The notes under the pieces: model-generated
Database searches by the model: none
Seen by the model: the letters and a program-made list of their open reading frames with translations, nothing else
Told to the model about the DNA's origin: nothing
Source of the DNA: Alkalimonas amylolytica
GTDB taxonomy: Bacteria > Pseudomonadota > Gammaproteobacteria > Enterobacterales > Alteromonadaceae
Length of the DNA stretch: 64,000 nt
Reading direction: 5' to 3'
NCBI RefSeq assembly: GCF_900107845.1
Contig: NZ_FNRM01000005.1
Span: forward strand, 248,001 to 312,000
Part shown: positions 44,174 to 52,808 of the stretch, in pieces
Layout: the number at the start of each line of letters is the position of its first letter
Position numbering within the stretch: the first letter of the stretch is position 1
Made by a program: the position numbers and the translations under genes

Positions 44174-45505
44174 ATGACATATAAACGTATTATTCTGTGC
44201 TGTGACGGCACCTGGAATGAACCTCAGAACAACCCAACCAACATTGTAAAAATTGCCCGGGCTATCCAGCCGATGGCGGAGGATGGGCACCATCAGGTGG
44301 TATTTTATGATCAGGGTGTCGGTACACTGGGGCGGGTCGACCGCTTCTTTGGTGGTGCTTTTGGGATGGGGATGGAGCGCAATGTGCTGAGGGCATACCG
44401 CTTTTTGGTCCATAACTACCAGCATGGCGATGAAATATATTGTTTTGGTTTTAGTCGGGGTGCCTACACCGCAAGAGCAGTGGTTGGTATGGTGCATGCA
44501 CTGGGGCTGGTATCGAAACAGCAACTGCATGAGCTAGGGGATGCTTATCGTTACTATCGTTCTACGCCCGAGCAGCGTGCTAAACAATGGCTGAACAACC
44601 CCTATCAGCATAACTACCGGCCAGCCATTCGTATGGTCGGGGTCTTTGATACCGTGGGTGCGCTGGGGGTGCCGGTGCTTGCTTTTAACCATCTGGGCCG
44701 ATCCCGGATTGGCTTTTTTGATACCCACTTAAGTCCCCTGGTCAAACATGGCTACCACGCGCTGGCGCTTGATGAAAAACGGGAGCCTTTTGCGCCGGAT
44801 TTGTGGACTGGGGAAATACAGCCCGATCAAGAGGTTGAGCAATGTTGGTTTGCCGGTGTTCACTCCGATATTGGTGGTGGTTACCCACGCACCGGTTTGT
44901 CGGATACCTGTCTGGAGTGGATGCTGGAAAAAGCCAGGATGCTTGGATTGAGTTTTGATGAGTTTTACCTGGAGCAACAACTTCGCACCGCCCCGATGCA
45001 ACGCGAGCACAACTCTTATACCTTGCCCTATCGTTTACTGGCTTTCCTCAATAACGGGGCCTATATACGCCGTATTTATGGCCGAAGTGATGAAACCGCT
45101 ATGGGCATTCGGGTCCATAGCAGTGTCTATCAACGTATTGAGTCGGGCTATTATCAGCCACAGAATCCGGATTTACCTGCCACCCTGGCAGATTATTTGG
45201 CTAGCCTGCCAGCTGGTGTGCAGGATCCTGCGGCGAAGGTGGTGGCGAAAGATGGGCGTGAACGCCGGCAATATCCCCGTGTGACGGCTAAAACCGATGC
45301 TGACTCAGCCCGCTTGTATTTGTCTACCGAGGCGTTTGAGTGTCAGGTGCTGGATTACAGCGAGCAAGGCGGCGTGCGGTTGCGTTGCAGCAAAGCCATG
45401 CAGCCAGGCACGCGATTGCAGCTGGCTTTTGAGAAAACCGGGCTACGTCAGGCAGTGTGTGTGTGGCAACGGGGAGATGAATCCGGACTAAGCTTTGCGG
45501 CTTGA
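44174..45505 (+). CDS. DUF2235 alpha/beta hydrolase fused to a C-terminal PilZ domain
   Basis: The protein has 443 residues. Residues 1-300 are a DUF2235 hydrolase: LCCDGTWNEPQNNPTNIVK, nucleophile Ser94 in CFGFSRGAYTAR, acid-site FDTVGALGVP and catalytic HSDIGGGYP. This family includes Tle1-type phospholipases of type VI secretion. Residues about 360-443 form a PilZ domain: GRERRQYPRV (RxxxR), VLDYSEQGGVRLRC (DxSxxG) and VWQRGDESGLSFA. PilZ binds cyclic di-GMP, so hydrolase activity may be gated by this messenger. No signal peptide, VgrG or PAAR gene nearby, so a cytoplasmic regulated hydrolase is more likely than a secreted effector. Substrate unknown. Confidence 0.88.
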   Translation: MTYKRIILCCDGTWNEPQNNPTNIVKIARAIQPMAEDGHHQVVFYDQGVGTLGRVDRFFGGAFGMGMERNVLRAYRFLVHNYQHGDEIYCFGFSRGAYTARAVVGMVHALGLVSKQQLHELGDAYRYYRSTPEQRAKQWLNNPYQHNYRPAIRMVGVFDTVGALGVPVLAFNHLGRSRIGFFDTHLSPLVKHGYHALALDEKREPFAPDLWTGEIQPDQEVEQCWFAGVHSDIGGGYPRTGLSDTCLEWMLEKARMLGLSFDEFYLEQQLRTAPMQREHNSYTLPYRLLAFLNNGAYIRRIYGRSDETAMGIRVHSSVYQRIESGYYQPQNPDLPATLADYLASLPAGVQDPAAKVVAKDGRERRQYPRVTAKTDADSARLYLSTEAFECQVLDYSEQGGVRLRCSKAMQPGTRLQLAFEKTGLRQAVCVWQRGDESGLSFAA

Positions 45506-45591
45506 ACCCATGCGTTTTGCGAAGGACACAAGCTAAAAAACGGAACTGGCGTTTTGCTGGTTGAGCGTCTAGGCTTAGTGGTTGAACCCAA

Positions 45592-45623
45592 AGCCGGAGC
45601 GGGAAGTCCCGGCTAGTTTTTTT
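45592..45623 (+). terminator. Rho-independent terminator after DUF2235-PilZ gene
   Basis: AGCCGG and CCGGCT enclose an inner GGGA/TCCC pairing, and the stem is followed by AG and a run of seven T (45617-45623). It is about 90 bases after the stop codon and just before the next gene. Confidence 0.8.
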
Positions 45624-45647
45624 ACGCAAACAACAAGGATGCTTGCT

Positions 45648-46178
45648 ATGAACTCTGTTTTGATATCACTGTCGGCGGCACTACTCGCCTTTTTCATTAC
45701 ACCAGCACAAGCCAACTCACTGAAACTGGATATGGAGCCCGGTTTGTGGGAGCACAGCTTTTCCATGCAAAGTGAGAGCGGTGAGTTGGAAAAAGCCATG
45801 GCGGAAGCAAAGCGGCAGCTTGAAGGCTTACCAGCAGCACAGCGCCGGATGATGGAATCCATGCTGGAGCAGCAAGGCATTCGTTTTGGTGGTACCAGCT
45901 CTTCAATCCAGGTGTGTTTAACTCAGCAAGAGATTGATCAGGGCATGTTGCCGCAGCAGGATGGGTGTCAGCAAACACTGGAGCCTCAGGGTGATAACCG
46001 CTTTCATTTCAGTTTCCAATGCGATACCAATCCACCTTCCAGTGGTCAGGGTGAAATGGTGTTGGAAAGCCCGCGTTCCTACCGTGGCAATGCGGAGTTT
46101 ACCACGGAAGTAAATGGCCGCGCCGAGCGCATGACCATGCAGCAGCAAGGCAAATGGCTTCAGGCTGACTGTGGTTAA
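45648..46178 (+). CDS. DUF3617 periplasmic protein
   Basis: The protein has about 176 residues from the ATG at 45648 after AAGGA; in-frame starts at 45582 and 45639 are less likely, the first lying before the terminator hairpin. The signal peptide ends at TPAQANS. MEPGLWEHSFSMQSESG, the VCLTQQEIDQG cysteine motif and FQCDTNPPSSGQGEM fit DUF3617, small exported proteins of unknown role with conserved cysteines. Confidence 0.82.
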   Translation: MNSVLISLSAALLAFFITPAQANSLKLDMEPGLWEHSFSMQSESGELEKAMAEAKRQLEGLPAAQRRMMESMLEQQGIRFGGTSSSIQVCLTQQEIDQGMLPQQDGCQQTLEPQGDNRFHFSFQCDTNPPSSGQGEMVLESPRSYRGNAEFTTEVNGRAERMTMQQQGKWLQADCG

Positions 46179-46230
46179 TGCCAATAGCTTGAGCCGTCCA
46201 CTTTTTTGCAGGGGCGGCTTCCTCTTATAC

Positions 46231-46962
46231 TCAGGTCAGACGTCTAAATGAGATGATTGCCAAAATACCCAGGACGCTACTGGTGGCCATAAGGATTAGC
46301 AGATGCAACCAAAGGGCATGGCCTTGGTCCATTCCAATAACCTTCAGGCCAATTTGCGAAACATGGTAGCTGGGCCAGAGCCAGGCGGCATGTTGCAACG
46401 CCTGCGGTAGCATGGTGATGGGCAGCCAGAGGCCGGATAAAAAGGCCATGGGCAGGTACAACAGGTTTACCACACCCGGTGCGGCTTTATCACTCAGGGT
46501 TAAGCCTAAAATCAGTCCGATTAAGGCAAAAGGTAAAGTACCCAGCAGAAACACCAGCGCGAGCAGAAGCCACTGTTCGGTGACTAGCCGCACATCGGCC
46601 AACAGCGCGGCAATGCTAAAAAGCGCCACGACAATCACCAGCGTAAACACCAGGGCGGTATTGAGCTTCGCCAGCAAGTAGGCGCCAAGCGGCATGGGTG
46701 AGAGTCGCTTTAAAGTCAGCCAGCCGTGCGCCCGGTCGCTGGCAATGTTCATGGCAAAATTAAACATGGCCGGCCCCATCATGCCAAAGCAGGTGTAGGT
46801 TACCAGCATGTAGGTGCTGGCTGCACCGGTATTTAAAAAAACACCAAAAAATAGATAGAAAACGGTAGGAAATGCCAGCGATGGGATCACGAAACCCGGA
46901 GTACGCCAGACGCTGACGAAGTCGTACCAGGCTTCTTTACGATAAACGATGATAGTGTTCAT
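46231..46962 (-). CDS. ABC-2 type transporter permease
   Basis: The 243-residue protein has six hydrophobic spans, with AWYDFVSVWRTPGFVIPSLA at the start and the ABC-2 signature area PGVVNLLYLPMAFLSGLWLP. It overlaps the ATPase gene as ATGA. Together they form an exporter. The set of ABC-2 pair plus DesK/DesR-like two-component system resembles B. subtilis yvfRS-yvfTU. Substrate unknown. Confidence 0.9.
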   Translation of the reverse strand: MNTIIVYRKEAWYDFVSVWRTPGFVIPSLAFPTVFYLFFGVFLNTGAASTYMLVTYTCFGMMGPAMFNFAMNIASDRAHGWLTLKRLSPMPLGAYLLAKLNTALVFTLVIVVALFSIAALLADVRLVTEQWLLLALVFLLGTLPFALIGLILGLTLSDKAAPGVVNLLYLPMAFLSGLWLPITMLPQALQHAAWLWPSYHVSQIGLKVIGMDQGHALWLHLLILMATSSVLGILAIISFRRLT

Positions 46963-47873
46963 GCCGCTTGCTCCTCGTTGGTGTTGTTGCTTTGCGTCAG
47001 TTGTAAAAAGGCCTGCTCCAGCGCGACCGGCCGCACTTCCAGCTGACGGACGCTATCATCGGCCAGCAGCAGGGCTTTGACAGTGCATTCAGCATAGCTG
47101 CTATGTAAGGTGATCAGATGTTTGTCACGGCTAAGTTGCAGCACACCGGGCAGCCCAAGCAAAGTGGTATCGCTCAGTGCACTGCAGCAGCGAATCACTT
47201 TGTACTGGGTGAGCGCTTTTAGTTCAGCCGGGCTGCCACTGGCAACTACAACGCCTTTATGCAGCACGGCGATACGATCAGCCAGTTGCTCGGCTTCTTC
47301 CAGATAGTGGGTGGTGAGCACGACGGCTACACCTTGTTGTTTTAGCTGGCGCACTAGCTGCCATAAGTCACGCCTCGCTTCGACGTCCATGCCAAGCGTA
47401 GGCTCGTCAAGAAACACCAGTTTCGGCTTGGCCGTCAAGGCCAGCGCAAACAGCAAACGCTGCTTCTGGCCGCCGGATAAACGGCCAAAACGCTGGTTGC
47501 TGTGATCTTCCAGCCCAGCCAGCTTTACCAGCTCTGCCGCACTGTAGCCCTTGTTATAGTAGCTGCTGAACAAATCGCACTGCTCAAACACGGTGAGATT
47601 GGCGCTTAAGCTGCCGATTTGCATCATCACACCCAGCTGCTGGCGTAAGGCATTGCTACGCGTGATGCCTTGTTGCCGTTCACCCAAGAGATGGATGTCG
47701 CCACTATCAGCTTTGACCAAACCCAAAATGGTCGAGATGAAGGTGGTTTTGCCTGCTCCGTTTGGGCCCAGGATGCAGAGTACCTCACCGGCGGTTAGTG
47801 TCATATCGACACCGGCCAGCACTGTGTTGGTGCCGTAACACTTGGTCAGGCCGTTGACTTGGAGTGCAAGCAT
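46959..47873 (-). CDS. ABC transporter ATP-binding protein
   Basis: The protein has 304 residues. Walker A is GPNGAGKTTFISTILGL, signature RLSGGQKQRLLFALAL, Walker B PKLVFLDEPTLGMD and switch His in VLTTHYLEEAEQLADRIAVL. It is DrrA/NodI-like with a C-terminal extension of about 80 residues. It pairs with the permease at 46231-46962 and lies 5 bases downstream of the alpha/beta hydrolase gene, so all three likely form one operon. Confidence 0.94.
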   Translation of the reverse strand: MLALQVNGLTKCYGTNTVLAGVDMTLTAGEVLCILGPNGAGKTTFISTILGLVKADSGDIHLLGERQQGITRSNALRQQLGVMMQIGSLSANLTVFEQCDLFSSYYNKGYSAAELVKLAGLEDHSNQRFGRLSGGQKQRLLFALALTAKPKLVFLDEPTLGMDVEARRDLWQLVRQLKQQGVAVVLTTHYLEEAEQLADRIAVLHKGVVVASGSPAELKALTQYKVIRCCSALSDTTLLGLPGVLQLSRDKHLITLHSSYAECTVKALLLADDSVRQLEVRPVALEQAFLQLTQSNNTNEEQAA

Positions 47874-47877
47874 CGCA

Positions 47878-48795
47878 TCACTCCTCGTTTACGCTGTTGT
47901 TGTGCAGAAACTGCTGAATATGTTGGTTTAGCCACTCTGGCGCATCCGCCATAATGAAGTGCTTAGCATCCGCAGTAAAAGCAAAGCTGTGGAACTGTGC
48001 AGGGGCATTTGCCAATTGGTTTTCATAGTTTTGCTGTACTTGCTCTGGTGTGCTATAGGGAGCGCCATGCTGCAATGCACCCAAGGTGAGCACAGGGACA
48101 CGGATTGCCGACAGCTCAGGCCGTATATCTGCCTGGATAAGTTCACCCATCACCCGGCCTGAAGTATGGCCATCTGAGCTAAACATATCGTTCACAATAC
48201 GCTGATGCCAGCCTGAGTTGTTTGCCATCCCTTGCGCCATGATCATCGGATCGAAGCCCGCAGGAGCCGTGGTTTGATGGTCACTGGGAGTCGCCTGTGC
48301 AAAGAGCGCACCCAGTGCAGGTAAACCATCAACATTGATTGCTGCGCTTATCTGTTCAGGTGCTCTGGCAGCCAGCGCCAGTGCCAGATAACCACCCAGT
48401 GAATGGCCAATAATCACTGGTTTTTGCAGTTGCTGCTCAGCGATATAGTGCAAAATGGCTTGCTGTTGTGTGAGTAAAAATCCTTTATCCCAAGCGTCAG
48501 CAGGGAGCGGTGCTACCCCGGCGAAGCCTGCTAAGGTCAAAATATGCAGTTGATAGTCGCTTTTTAGCGCCTCAACGGTGCTTTGCCATACCTCACCTGA
48601 CGAAGCCAGGCCAGGAATTAATATCACCGCCGGTCCCTGGCCTGTTACAGTGACTTCAAAACAGGCACAGGCGTGCTGTTGCTCTTCTGCAGCCGTAGCG
48701 GTAAGTGGTTGCCCTCCAGCAGGTGGGTTGAGTAAGCAGCCTGCTACAGCTAAAGCCATAATCAAAGGGCGAAATGTGGAGTTGAATGATTTCAT
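47878..48795 (-). CDS. exported alpha/beta hydrolase
   Basis: The 305-residue protein has a signal peptide and a possible lipobox (LIMALAVAGCLLNPPAG). The oxyanion region is VILIPGLASSGEVW, the nucleophile elbow VIIGHSLGGYLALALAARAP, acid region in VPVLTLGALQHG and His in ADAKHFIMADAPEWL. Esterase, thioesterase or lactonase activity is possible. It is first in an operon with the ABC-2 exporter and divergent from the sensor kinase, so its substrate may relate to the exported or sensed compound. Confidence 0.85.
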   Translation of the reverse strand: MKSFNSTFRPLIMALAVAGCLLNPPAGGQPLTATAAEEQQHACACFEVTVTGQGPAVILIPGLASSGEVWQSTVEALKSDYQLHILTLAGFAGVAPLPADAWDKGFLLTQQQAILHYIAEQQLQKPVIIGHSLGGYLALALAARAPEQISAAINVDGLPALGALFAQATPSDHQTTAPAGFDPMIMAQGMANNSGWHQRIVNDMFSSDGHTSGRVMGELIQADIRPELSAIRVPVLTLGALQHGAPYSTPEQVQQNYENQLANAPAQFHSFAFTADAKHFIMADAPEWLNQHIQQFLHNNSVNEE

Positions 48796-48888
48796 CGTAA
48801 GTGCCTCGTCATCAGTCTTGTTTGGTTGATGAGGTCAGTGTAAGGCTGTGCTAAGGTTTTGGGAGGTAACGCTTGTCAGCAATAACGG

Positions 48889-48902
48889 ATGACAGTTGTC
48901 AT
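48889..48902. promoter_or_regulatory. palindrome between hydrolase-ABC operon and two-component genes
   Basis: ATGACAGTTGTCAT is a perfect palindrome in the 190-base divergent intergenic region. It is followed at 48910-48925 by GTGATTTTTGTCAC, a second inverted repeat with similar half-sites. Both are placed to bind the NarL-type regulator encoded at 50059; this is inferred from position. Confidence 0.5.
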
Positions 48903-48985
48903 GCAGTGCTGTGATTTTTGTCACTGGTACTAGGCTGTGGATCGTGAGTACACTAGCCACCAGCTGATAACCGGAGTTATCCACG

Positions 48986-50053
48986 ATGCCAAACGACAAA
49001 CTGCCACAAAAGATGAGTTGGGCTTACCTGGTAAACTTGATTTTTTATCTTATTCCGCTGTTTACCGTGAAATTTGCACCATGGCAGTACCTGGCAATGT
49101 TGGCGGCATTGGTGTTGTTTTTGTGTTGTTATTTCTGGGCTTATCGCTGCAACCGCAATGAAATGCAACGGCCGGTTGTTGGCATGTTACTAGTTGCCAT
49201 CTTGATTACGCCGGTGAACCCAGGTTCTGTTTCGATGTTTGCTTATGCAGCCTTCTTTATCGGTTATGCCAACCCATTGAGACGCTATGTGCTCTATTTG
49301 GCGGCAGTAATCAGCTTACTCGTAGTGCTAAACCTGGTGCTCAACCTGCACTGGCCGTATTTTTTGCATTTTGGAATACCTGTGGTCATGGCCGTCAGCT
49401 TTCTTGGTTGGGTCGAGCAGCAACACGCTTTGCAGCGCTTGGCAAAACAACAAAGTGAAGACGAAATGAAGCAGCTGGCGGCGATGGTAGAGCGTGAAAG
49501 GATTGGCCGGGATTTGCATGATATCTTGGGTCATACCTTATCCAGCATTATTTTAAAAGCAGACTTAGCCGAAAAATTACTGGCACGTCAGCAGGTCGCC
49601 GCTGGACAGCAGCAATTGACAGAGTTAAGCCAGATAGCCCGCGATGCACTTAGCCAGGTTCGGCAAAGTGTTGCAGGTTACAAACATCAGGGGTTAACGG
49701 CTGAAGTTGCTAAATTACTGGCTCGCCTTCGTGATGCTGGTTTTCAGACCGAATTACAAGGCGAGGTACCAGTACTGGATCAGCGCCGTGAAACCGCTGT
49801 TATTTTAGCACTGACCGAGTTGGTTACTAATGTGATGCGTCACAGCAAAGGGAATAGCTGTCAGTTAATTTTTCAGCAACAGGGTACCGATATGCATATT
49901 TGTTTGCATGACAATGGCCGCAGTAACGGAGTGAAAGAGGGGCATGGTATTACCGGCCTGCGGGAGCGGCTGGCGGCTATTGGTGCAACGCTGGTACTAA
50001 ACCAGCATTCAGGCGTATCCGCCGCGATTCAACTTCCGCTGCAGGAGTCATAG
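48986..50053 (+). CDS. DesK-like sensor histidine kinase
   Basis: The protein has 355 residues with five or so membrane spans in the first 140 and no large periplasmic domain. The HisKA_3 motif is ERIGRDLHDILGHTLSSIIL and the HATPase has ALTELVTNVMRHSKG and GHGITGLRERLAAIGATL. It belongs to the NarX/DesK class that senses the membrane itself. Start is the ATG at 48986 after GGAG. It lies 5 bases before its regulator and faces the ABC-2/hydrolase operon. Confidence 0.92.
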   Translation: MPNDKLPQKMSWAYLVNLIFYLIPLFTVKFAPWQYLAMLAALVLFLCCYFWAYRCNRNEMQRPVVGMLLVAILITPVNPGSVSMFAYAAFFIGYANPLRRYVLYLAAVISLLVVLNLVLNLHWPYFLHFGIPVVMAVSFLGWVEQQHALQRLAKQQSEDEMKQLAAMVERERIGRDLHDILGHTLSSIILKADLAEKLLARQQVAAGQQQLTELSQIARDALSQVRQSVAGYKHQGLTAEVAKLLARLRDAGFQTELQGEVPVLDQRRETAVILALTELVTNVMRHSKGNSCQLIFQQQGTDMHICLHDNGRSNGVKEGHGITGLRERLAAIGATLVLNQHSGVSAAIQLPLQES

Positions 50054-50058
50054 GTCTC

Positions 50059-50655
50059 ATGGATATTTTACTGGCTGAAGATCAAACCATGGTTCGTACG
50101 GCACTGGCCAGCCTGCTCAGATTGGAGGCTGGTTTTCATGTGACTGAAGCCGCAGATGGCAATATGGCATTGACACTGCTAAAAAAACAGCCATTTGATT
50201 TGCTGCTTAGCGACATTGAAATGCCTGGCCACACTGGAATTGAGCTGGCGTGTTATATACAGCAACATAAACTGCCCACCAGAGTGGTCATCATTACTAC
50301 CTTTGGCCGTGCCGGTTATGTCAAGCGGGCGATGGATGCCGGTGTCGGTGGATTTTTGCTAAAAGACGCCCCGGTTGAACAACTGGTGCAAGCTCTTGCA
50401 CAAGTGATGGCCGGTAAAAAAGTGGTCGACAGCGAACTGTTGCTAAACTCACTGGGCGAACAGGATCCACTCAGCGATAAAGAGCGCCAAGCGTTACGTT
50501 TGGCAGCTGATGGCAAAAGTACCAGCGAAATTGCTGCAGCACTTTTTATTGCCGAGGGCACAGCGCGCAATTATCTGTCGGAGGCTATTAGCAAGCTGAG
50601 TGCCGCCAATCGGATTGATGCTGCCCGTATTGCTCGTCAAAAAGGTTGGCTGTAA
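50059..50655 (+). CDS. NarL/DesR-family response regulator
   Basis: The protein has 198 residues. It has a receiver domain (ILLAEDQTMVRTALASLL, Asp in LLLSDIEMPGHTG, Lys in FLLKDAP) and a LuxR-type HTH (LSDKERQALRLAADGKSTSE then IAAALFIAEGTARNYLSEA). It is the partner of the DesK-like kinase and probably regulates the divergent hydrolase-ABC operon, as in other DesKR-exporter sets. Confidence 0.93.
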   Translation: MDILLAEDQTMVRTALASLLRLEAGFHVTEAADGNMALTLLKKQPFDLLLSDIEMPGHTGIELACYIQQHKLPTRVVIITTFGRAGYVKRAMDAGVGGFLLKDAPVEQLVQALAQVMAGKKVVDSELLLNSLGEQDPLSDKERQALRLAADGKSTSEIAAALFIAEGTARNYLSEAISKLSAANRIDAARIARQKGWL

Positions 50656-50677
50656 GCAAAGTCATTGTTTGTTGGCA

Positions 50678-50995
50678 TCAGCGCTGTTGCTGGCGGCTTT
50701 CAATTGCCGTGACTTTGCCTTGCTCCAGCGTAATGCTGACCAAATAATTGCCCCCAATAGCACCGGGTAAAATATAAGACCAGGTTTCAATGCGGCGGCC
50801 AGTTTCCTGTGGCTTGGTGCTGATGGCATGCACTTCAACATCTTTGCTCAGAGGCTCCCCGGCCCGATCCAATAGCTCAATACGGCTCATGTTGCAGGTA
50901 AGCAGCTTGCCATCTTTTAGTCGAAAGCCGCAGGCTGAGGCACTAAATGAGCTGGCCATCAGGGTGCCAGCCAACAGAAGCATGAAGATACGCAT
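50678..50995 (-). CDS. small exported protein, DUF2845-like
   Basis: The protein has about 105 residues from the ATG at 50995 after GGAG; the longer in-frame reading to 51037 is not supported. The signal peptide ends at SASACGF. The mature part CGFRLKDGKLLTCNMSRIEL followed by LDRAGEP, and later LEQGKVTAIES, resembles DUF2845 proteins. Convergent with the NarL-type regulator gene. Function unknown. Confidence 0.75.
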   Translation of the reverse strand: MRIFMLLLAGTLMASSFSASACGFRLKDGKLLTCNMSRIELLDRAGEPLSKDVEVHAISTKPQETGRRIETWSYILPGAIGGNYLVSITLEQGKVTAIESRQQQR

Positions 50996-51071
50996 GATAT
51001 TCTCCGCGATAGGTATTTGTTTGAGTGTAAAGCACATACCTTAAAGGCAGATGAATGGTACCAGGCTATGC

Positions 51072-52514
51072 CTAGCCCTTATTCCACAGGTTTTGGTGGG
51101 CTGGCAGGCTAAAAAAATCACTTGGTTGCCAGCAGCGGGGTAGCAGTTGCCGAAGAAAGCGTTGCTCGGCATCGGCAAATAATTTGGTCAGAATTTCCCG
51201 TAGCCGCTCAGGCGGCACCACTTCGAGTTGCTTACGTGCGGGGCGAAAATAAAGGTTCTGTGCCGTTGGAACAGCGTAGTCTTTACCGGTATTTTTATAC
51301 TGCAGGTTGCGGGTAACAATACGACAGTGCGGAACCTGAGGCTCCGCCGGGTAAAGTGCATTTACAATAGCGAACTCGTATTTATCCCGGCTTTGCTCGC
51401 TTGCTCTGGCAGGAATAAAAGCCAGGCCATAGCCTTGAGGGAACAAGCCAGTGATGCGCAGTAACTGATCCACCCAGTCAGCACTATACAGCTGTTGCTG
51501 AACACCCTGCTTTAAGAGCAAGGCGGCTTTGGGCAAAGCTTCGTAGCGGAAGCGTTTGCGCCCCGGCATCACAATGGATGCATAGACCTGAGGCACTTTC
51601 AGCAGGTTACCGCTACCCTGGCCTGGTACCTGGGTTGCTTCCAGTAGCTGCTTTATCCACTGTTGTTGCTTCTGCTGTTGATGCTCATGCTGCTGGCGCT
51701 CTGTTTTATCGCTGCCCTGATAGGGCCAGACACCTAACCCCTGCTGCACTAATTGCAAGCTGCCCTGATGGCTTTGCAGTAAGAACTGATAGCGTGCGTC
51801 ACCGTCGAGTTCGGTGAGCGGATCCAGCCGTCGCTCGGCATTCAACAGCAGCTTCTGTGCCGCCGGATGCAGCTGCCCAAACTCCTGTACCAGGATGGCT
51901 TGCAACAAAGGGAGTTGAATCTGATTGCGGAATGGACAGAGGGTACTGGCCGTCGGATCGGACTGACGTTGTTGCCAACACAGTTGCCAGCTGGATGGCA
52001 TCAGATCCCGCTCCAGCCGGTGATCCAGCAGTCGCAGTGCCAACACCATTTTATACAGCAATTTATAACTGAACTGGACTTCCAGCGCGCGTTTAGGTTG
52101 ATGCGGTACCAGCAACTGCAAACTTCCCAACAGCCGGGCAGAGCGGGTCAGGGTTTCTGCTTTGCTTTCACCCTCGGACAATTGCAGCAGCAGTTCACAG
52201 CAATAAACACTTTGCTCAAGCCGCTTTATACGCTGTTGTTCCAATTGGTAACTTAATTCTGTATAGCGACGACGATGCTGACTAAGCGCCGGATCCTGTT
52301 GTGCTTTGGCATCCTGCCAGCGTTGTTGTAAGGACTTCAGTTCCTGCCAGGCATGTTGTTCTTGTTGAAAGTAGGTCCGCATCTGGCCAAACAGCGAGTC
52401 ATGAGGTTGGTTGGCCTGATACATAACAGTCAGTAAAGCATTTAGTTGCCGCAAAAAGACATTGGCATAGATGTTTTTATCAGCGGTTTTGGCCAAGAAG
52501 ATTCCCTCATCCAA
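51072..52514 (-). CDS. uncharacterised protein resembling a degenerate HD-GYP domain
   Basis: The 480-residue protein is soluble and Gln/Leu-rich. No HD or GYP catalytic residues are visible. Even so, the C-terminal part aligns by eye with HD-GYP proteins: VYASIVMPGRKRFRYEALPK corresponds to the VYDALTSxRxYRxAL region, and DWVDQLLRITGLFPQGYGLA to the FxxALGxYPxGxxV tail that follows GYP domains in Alteromonadales. An upstream RRLDPLTELD and LGVWPYQG would take the place of the catalytic loops. It may be a non-catalytic cyclic di-GMP effector or scaffold. This is inference; it could also be an unrelated helical protein. Single gene, convergent with nothing close. Confidence 0.6.
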   Translation of the reverse strand: MDEGIFLAKTADKNIYANVFLRQLNALLTVMYQANQPHDSLFGQMRTYFQQEQHAWQELKSLQQRWQDAKAQQDPALSQHRRRYTELSYQLEQQRIKRLEQSVYCCELLLQLSEGESKAETLTRSARLLGSLQLLVPHQPKRALEVQFSYKLLYKMVLALRLLDHRLERDLMPSSWQLCWQQRQSDPTASTLCPFRNQIQLPLLQAILVQEFGQLHPAAQKLLLNAERRLDPLTELDGDARYQFLLQSHQGSLQLVQQGLGVWPYQGSDKTERQQHEHQQQKQQQWIKQLLEATQVPGQGSGNLLKVPQVYASIVMPGRKRFRYEALPKAALLLKQGVQQQLYSADWVDQLLRITGLFPQGYGLAFIPARASEQSRDKYEFAIVNALYPAEPQVPHCRIVTRNLQYKNTGKDYAVPTAQNLYFRPARKQLEVVPPERLREILTKLFADAEQRFLRQLLPRCWQPSDFFSLPAHQNLWNKG

Positions 52515-52670
52515 TAAGTGCGGAAACTAACTTTAGGAGCCTGCTGCAAACTCAATCCGCAACGATCGACAAGCTCTAGGTAACATACGCCAACAACGCA
52601 AAAAGTAAAGTCTGATCTTGGTCGGGTTGGCTGCTACCCGCTGGTGCAAACAGGCCGATAAATGCATGGT

Positions 52671-52686
52671 ATGAATACGTATTCAT
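52671..52686. promoter_or_regulatory. LacI-type operator before the second TonB receptor
   Basis: ATGAATACGTATTCAT is a perfect 16-bp palindrome with a central ACGT, 122 bases before the receptor ATG. A related copy, TGCATACGTATTCA, lies before the alpha-amylase gene at 61682. It differs from the TTGCAATCGATTGCAA sites of the left-hand locus, so another regulator is expected. Confidence 0.75.
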
Positions 52687-52808
52687 CTTGTCCATTGGTT
52701 AATTTCTGTCCATAACTGTGCAAGGCATCACCGATGCCGGGCGGGTTGGTGCAACAGGGTGCAACGAAGAGAGCCTGCCATAACAACAAAAAACCGGGGA
52801 CAACAGAC

